In this document: positions 58,131-64,000 of the stretch, one piece after another | How the letters are laid out: the number at the start of each line of letters is the position of its first letter | Position numbering within the stretch: the stretch's first letter is position 1 | DNA from: Cucumis sativus | Lineage: Eukaryota > Streptophyta > Magnoliopsida > Cucurbitales > Cucurbitaceae | DNA: 64,000 nucleotides | Direction of reading: 5' to 3' | NCBI RefSeq assembly: GCF_000004075.3 | Contig: NC_026659.2 | Location: 1,612,001-1,676,000, forward strand | Notes under the pieces: generated by a model | Database searches by the model: none | Told to the model about the DNA's origin: nothing | What the model saw: the letters and a program-made list of their open reading frames with translations, nothing else | Program-made: the position numbers and the translations under genes

Positions 58131-61100
58131 TGAAAATTAGTGTTCTATTCTCTTCTTTTACTTTTTGGTTTAAATTTAAGCTATGTGTCTTTTTTAATAT
58201 AAGATTTAATACAACGAAATAGAGAGACTTATTTTCATGTCTATTTTTTAATTATGTGTTTTATTAGTGTAATTGACATTTAATTGCTCCAATTTAAATC
58301 CAAACGTGAATTATCAAATTTATGTACTCATTTAATATGTACTTATCACTTTGATATAATATATAATAATTTATAAGTAGGATATTTATTTAAACTTAAA
58401 ATCTAAAGAAACCATGACAAAAATATTTCATCTATTTGTTCATATTGATGACAAGTATTGGATGATATAAGATGACTATTCGAAGGTTATGGAACGGGTT
58501 ATTTATTCTTAAATTTACTATTTTTGTAATTTGAAAAATGTAATGACATAAATTATATTATTATAATTTTTTTTTTGTAATGTCTTAGAACAATTATTTA
58601 TTTTAATTTCTACTCAAATTAGGTATATCCAAAAGTTGTTCTAATGCAAAATTAATTATTATCATTAGGTTGCTTGATTGATATTGTTATAATTGAAAAT
58701 AATGTAATTTTGAACCATTTAAAAAAAATAGCAAGATAGAGAGATACATTCGTAACAAAACAAAATAAAAGATTGGAAGAATTACTAAATGCTAAAAAAT
58801 GAGGTGTCAAATGGTTTTCATTTATCCTTTGATTAAAATTATTATAAAAAAAAGGCCATGATGATTATTTATTTTCCTTTTTGGAGGGACATGATGATTT
58901 TTGAAGAAAATGGGACATGGTGAAATGTTAAAGTGAATAAAATAAATAAAGCAAGAAATTGGAATTAGAGATTAATTAAAGGTTTTAATTATAAGCCAAC
59001 ACATAGGAATTAGATGAATATTATAATTTAAGCAAGCATAGAAATTAGGGAAAGTGGCATTATCGTTATTTTAAGGATCTTTCTAGAAAAAGGTGACTTG
59101 GATTTGACATCTTATTGGTTGCTTCTCTCCTTCTTCGTTCTTATCCTCAACACTAATACTCTCCACACTCTCATCTTTTTAGTTCTTTTTTTAAACGGTC
59201 ACAAAATCAACATACCTTTAATTTCGTAAATATTCTATGCAAGAGTATAAATGGATGGTTGATCAGTTGATGGATGATTATTTTTTAAAATGTTAACTAT
59301 TTGAATTTAATGAAACTACATCAATCAAAATCCTCATTGTCTTCAACCCTAGACTTGCCTTTAGATTAGTTAGTTATGGTCAGTCAGCTTTGTTTTTTGA
59401 TTTACCATGTTTCATCTCTATTTTCTTCTTTTCATTGTTTCATGGATTCAAAAATTTTAATATTACATCATCAAACAATTTTAATTAATTTTACATAAAA
59501 AGTGTGCTTCAATATAAGTGAAAGAAGATAGATTATTGTAGTTTATGTCAATGCATATGACTCTAACTATAATATAGTTGATATTCTCCGCTATTATAAT
59601 CTACAAATTACTATCATTTATTGCTTTTAACCTCTATTTGTTAGAATGTTTAGTATTTTATTTCCATTTTACCTTTTATCTTTCTTTCTATTTTTTATCT
59701 AAGTTAAAACAATTTTCACTATCAAATACTTTCTAAATTTTCATCAATTTTTTTAATGTTTTTTTTTATGAATTTTATATTGACAAAAAAGGTATGTATT
59801 GTTTTTTATTATATCGTAACAAAAAAAAGTGAAACACTATGAATTGACAACAAAAAAATATTAATAACCTGAAACATAGAGACAACAAGTACAAATTTTT
59901 TATTGGTATAAATATTTTTCTTGAAATGAGAAAGATAAGAAAAAATGGTAAACCTTATCATTTAATGACAACATTGTCTCACTCTCAAATTTTACAATTT
60001 TATCTTTGAATCATGCCATGATTTTTTAAAGATGCGTAACAGATTAAATAAGCTTACAAAAAGTAGAAGTCATCTTCCTAAGTTTAATTTTGAATTAAAA
60101 ATAAAAGTTCGAGGTTATGTTAGAATATTTGACAATATTTGTAACTCAAGAAAAGTAAATAAAAAGTATAAATTGTGGTGTGAAAATATCGAATGTTTTT
60201 ACCATTTGCTTTAAATCATAATTAGAAAAGAAAAATATGAAAATCATAGTTTTATTTAAAAGGTCTGATTTCTAATTTGAATTATCTTTTATACTTTGAA
60301 AAATAAAGGAAAAGGAGGAGAATTCATTGTTAACCCTCTTTTAATAAATGTTTCTTTTCTACCTTGGGAAATTTCGTGTTGCTTTATTGTCAAATGCCTA
60401 TGAAATTCATTTTGATCATTTTTTAATCATTTAACCATAAAAAAAAAGTTTCGAAATTCCATATTTATCAATAATATAATTTAGCTTTTTGCTAATTTTG
60501 TAAATATGTTGACTAATTTTTTCTCGAATTACAAATTCATTTCAAAAGCTTAAACTTGATCGATGATTATATATCACTAACATATTTGAAAACGTTCTTT
60601 ATTTAATTAATTAGATGGAGTTAATTTGGAATATGAAAATGACTAATTTATTTGGTTTAGGAATACAAAGGGTTGTAATGTAAGGATCAAATTTTAAGAA
60701 TTGTGGAACAAAAATACTCCAAAAATGGGGAAGAAGATAAATGTAAAAGGTGAGGGTTGGTGGATTTGAATTATCAATTTATGATTCTAAAAATAGAGGT
60801 GAGGGGTAAAGAGGTAATTTAAAAATGAAGGATTTCTAGCCTTTCTTTTTCGTTTCGTTTTGTTCTTTTTTTACAGAAACTGGATTTTGCCTTTCAACGG
60901 TACGAAAATCAGAGCCACAGAAGAGATTGCAAAGGTGAAACAAAGAAAAGGAAATCGAGCGGCTGAGATCAACTGACCGTTTTATGACCGTTTACCAGGC
61001 CCACGTGTGGTCCCCATAGCTCCCCCTAGGCCAGAAGGCAAATAATGAAACTTCTTGAGGGCAATTTAGCAAGATTAAAAGAGTGGGAGGGGGCAAATCT

Positions 61101-63308
61101 TAATTTACCTACCGAACTTAGACAATGACAATGACAATGGTGTACTTTGATAATGTAAAAAGTTGATGGTAAATGTTAGAAACCAATAATTGTATAAACA
61201 CCAACATAGCTTAATTAATATAAAATTTAAATTACTTCCTTTCCATTTAAATTTAAAGTTAAGTGGGCGGAGATTTGATTCTTTTACCTAATACATAATA
61301 AAAAGGGAGCACGGTATGTAACTAAATGTATGTAAAGAATTGCAAATCAAAGTTCAGTTATATACTTTATCATTGATATATCATGTTTTAGAGCTTTTTT
61401 TTTTTTTATTTTGTCGTAGCTTCAATTTTTTTGCATTATGTTATAGCTACAAATACTTTAGGTTTGATTGCTATATTTCTAACTATTTCTAGATTAGAAG
61501 ATAAAAATTACACCCTTTAATATCTAAGAAATACTAATTACGCTTATTTTAGCAAAACAAGAAAACTTACTATCAGATTAATCCAAATTTATAAAGATAA
61601 TTCAACCTAAATTATAAGGTTTTTTTTCTTTTTTTTGTCAATCATCAGTCTAACTTTGTTGCTTATGTCTTAACTTTTTATTCTTTATAGATAGACTATG
61701 TTTTACTTTTTGATTTGTCTAGTTCTCAAATTACCTTTGCTCGTTTTCATCATTGTACTAGTTTCAAGTAATATTTAGCTCAACGTCTTAATAGCTATAT
61801 GCTTTAGACCAAATTACAATCAACCAAACATAAAGAGTATGGTGGGCAACAAAAAAAATCAAACAAGAAAAGAAAAAATCATTGTGTATATTTATTGTAG
61901 AGTTGCAATAGTCATATGATCAAATTCAACAACCAACACAAAAGTTCAATTTGATAGACACTTTGATGGGTAAGTTTCACCTCAAAGATGATTATAGAAA
62001 ATGTCACTTCATATTTGTATGGATTATCGCTCAAGTTTGTATAGAATTTAAACTTGCCATATGTCCTAATTAAGAAATTCATGCTTGAAGTCGAAGTGAA
62101 AGTTTAAACAATATTTGAAACTACCAATCCAAGTAAACTCTATTATGTATCGAACATATTGTCACAAACGGTAAAACTCATCTATCATCCACTCATTTAT
62201 AAATAAATTAAGATGACTCACTATTCATTTTCAAATACATATGCAATTCAACCCATTAGAAAGCAAACACGTGAATAATTTTAAGTATGACAGACTAATC
62301 AAAGATTTAAGCTTGGACATTTAAATGAAAATACATGTATTTTAACTCATTAAATTGAGTTCAAATTTGGTAGTAATACCAAAACAAAAATCCCCTCCCT
62401 CTAGGGTTGAGAAAGGAAACAATATACCCAATCCCAACCCATGTGGCCTAATCAAAAAGTTACCCACAAAAAAAGGATCATATGGGGAACCCACACAAAA
62501 GAAAACAAAAACCCTAACCCTAAAAAAGTAAACTTTCATTTTTTGGGGAGTCACCAATGTGGGACCAACCAAACTCATCTTTCTTTTATTATTATTATAA
62601 AAAACTAAAAGGGAAAAAGAGAAATTTGTGAGAGTGGTTGACAGCTCAGACCCATTGGATGCCTCACTGCCATATGGGACTGCCAACATCATTCACATGG
62701 CACCCTTTACACCCCAATATACCCCATCCCAACCTACTCCTACAAATTTCTAATCCCATCATCCAAATCTTCTTCATTTATTTGTTTATCCACATAATTT
62801 CATTTAATGACATATTGTTGTTTTCTTCTACTTATCCTATGTAATTGTTAGGAGGTTTGGTTGAGGGTCGAGTACATCAATTTAAGTTTAAAATCCTAAA
62901 GCAACTCTCTGCCTTGCATTCGTTTTGGCCTTTGGATATAGATAGTATTTGAATCGAACAACTCTCAGAAACATGTATAACAAGTAGCAATCACGGAGAG
63001 AAAAACAGGGACATGAACATGATATATACAATTCGAATCAGTCAATTAAAGAATACATCATAGCAAGTTAATGAGATTTAGCCACAAAGTAATCCCTAAA
63101 AAACTCGTGATCTTCATTGTTTAACATCACATTCTTAGCAATAACTATAAAACCGATTTGGGTGAAAGTATCTAACCTTCAACACCAGCTCTTGCTTTCT
63201 CTAGACAGGCTGGCTTCCTTGATCACATTCCTAATATATATCATTAGAGAATATATATATATATATGCTATCAACACTACAATATAATACATTAAATAAT
63301 GTAGAGTA
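58131..63308. other. 5-kb intergenic region between the PIP1 and SPPL genes
   Basis: The left part is the PIP1 upstream region. The rest is AT-rich and I support no gene. Notable points are a less AT-rich, promoter-like block at about 60,880-61,050 with a G-box and CCGTTT-type motifs, a short telomere-like (CCCTAA) box near 62,512-62,522, and an (AT)n run at 63,250-63,267. The last few hundred bases are the SPPL 3' UTR. Confidence 0.5.
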
Positions 63309-63904
63309 TCATTTTTCATCACTTAAATCATCATTGATGAGAAGATGTGCATGAGGGCAGACTCTTTGTGGTTCTCCTTTTGTCCACAGAATCCCCAAAT
63401 CTCCTCTCTTTTTCCCCAGTGTCAAAAGGGTTCCTAGATCAAGATGTGAACTAATTGGTCATGGGGTGATCGATATATAAGATACCAAAGTGTTTCGGTG
63501 TGAGTTAATCATAGGTTAAGTAAGATGAATATAATTTAGTTGTCGAATTGTAAGATTCCTCAGTGTGTGAACTCGAGTTGGTTTGTTGTATTGTAAGTTA
63601 ATAATTTAGTTCTTAAACAGAGTTACCAATGGTGTAGCACATGAAGGTAATTTACCGAGAGTGAATGGGACGATGTAAAGCAGCGCGGGCTGGCCATGAC
63701 CATCCATCAGGTTCAAAGCCACATAGGTAATCAGAAGACCTGACAAAAATTACAAAACCCTTCAAAATTAAACCAAACATCACAACACAAAAAATATGAA
63801 CATCACAAAGAAATGCGTTACTTCCTTCATTACCTGATCCATAAGCAAGCATTGCTGGTAAGAAGTAACCAACCCGAAGGCTCTTGTTCGCCAACCAGTC
63901 ATAC
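63309..63904 (-). CDS. Signal peptide peptidase-like (SPPL) intramembrane protease, last three exons (5' part outside)
   Basis: The C-terminal end of a GxGD aspartyl intramembrane protease. Exons on the minus strand are 63904-63834, 63739-63656 and 63433-63309 (stop TGA); phases match across both introns. They encode [40 protein letters not shown] and [12 protein letters not shown], followed by a conserved soluble tail beginning [20 protein letters not shown] and ending [14 protein letters not shown] carries the PAL motif that completes the active site with the YD and GxGD aspartates, which lie upstream beyond the right edge. The sequence resembles the plant SPPL2-5 group, which cleave type II membrane proteins in endomembranes. 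No further exon is recognised in 63905-64000. It is transcribed in the same direction as PIP1, about 5 kb upstream. Confidence 0.9.
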
Positions 63905-64000
63905 CTGTAAGGATCTCAGAAGTGTTCATTATGTAGGAAGAGGTTTTTGGTAACAATTTGAAGTATGGAGATGGACTGATAACGTTTGAAAAGATCTTCA

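Noticed and set aside
62566-62580. Possible snRNA upstream element (GTCCCACATTGG on the minus strand)
   Set aside because: No TATA box at the required spacing and no snRNA sequence follows.

Overview
The window is nuclear DNA from a flowering plant. The evidence is AT-rich intergenic sequence, GT-AG introns, a nuclear-type tRNA gene, and proteins that all belong to plant families (plant beta-adaptin, PIP1 aquaporin, CYP86A, a TIR-NB-ARC protein). The protein sequences and repeat types fit a eudicot, probably Cucurbitaceae (cucumber or melon). That placement is an inference from recollection of related sequences.

Layout. 457-6606 (+): beta-adaptin large subunit, with its first roughly 95 residues off the left edge and a LINE relic in one intron. 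8.9-12.1 kb (+): RING-H2 E3 ubiquitin ligase with a lipidation-type N-terminus and a GA-rich leader. 17.96-19.67 kb (+): UBC4/5/6-type E2 ubiquitin-conjugating enzyme. 21,776-21,847 (+): tRNA-Thr(UGU). 23.0-26.0 kb (-): uninterrupted reading frame for a TIR-NB-ARC-TPR protein (XTNX/TNP class), with a short overlapping upstream ORF at its start. 27.5-38.3 kb: gene-poor, repeat-bearing AT-rich DNA. 38.58-47.16 kb (+): M1 zinc aminopeptidase in 32 coding exons, including 5-nt and 12-nt microexons and one donor that reads GA instead of GT. 48.14-49.57 kb (+): intronless BTB/POZ (T1-type) protein with a WD/YVTN-like C-terminus. 53.16-54.74 kb (+): intronless CYP86A fatty-acid omega-hydroxylase. 56.11-57.96 kb (-): PIP1 aquaporin in four exons. 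63.31 kb to the right edge (-): last three exons of a signal-peptide-peptidase-like protease.

The genes are independent transcription units and do not form an operon or pathway cluster. The ordering is still informative. From memory of Arabidopsis locus names, the adaptin, RING and TIR-NB genes have relatives at At4g23460, At4g23450 and At4g23440. The E2, M1 peptidase, CYP86A and SPPL genes have relatives at At1g63800, At1g63770, At1g63710 and At1g63690. CYP86A next to PIP1 recurs at At2g45970/At2g45960 and At1g01600/At1g01620. The window therefore looks like a well-preserved ancestral eudicot block whose copies were split after duplication in Arabidopsis.

Most worth a second look: the GA donor beside the 5-nt microexon in the aminopeptidase gene, the overlapping uORF on the TIR-NB-ARC gene, the conserved gene order, two relics of one LINE family inside introns, a foldback MITE, and a 60-bp tandem repeat in the gene-poor stretch. 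I found no clearly undescribed system.
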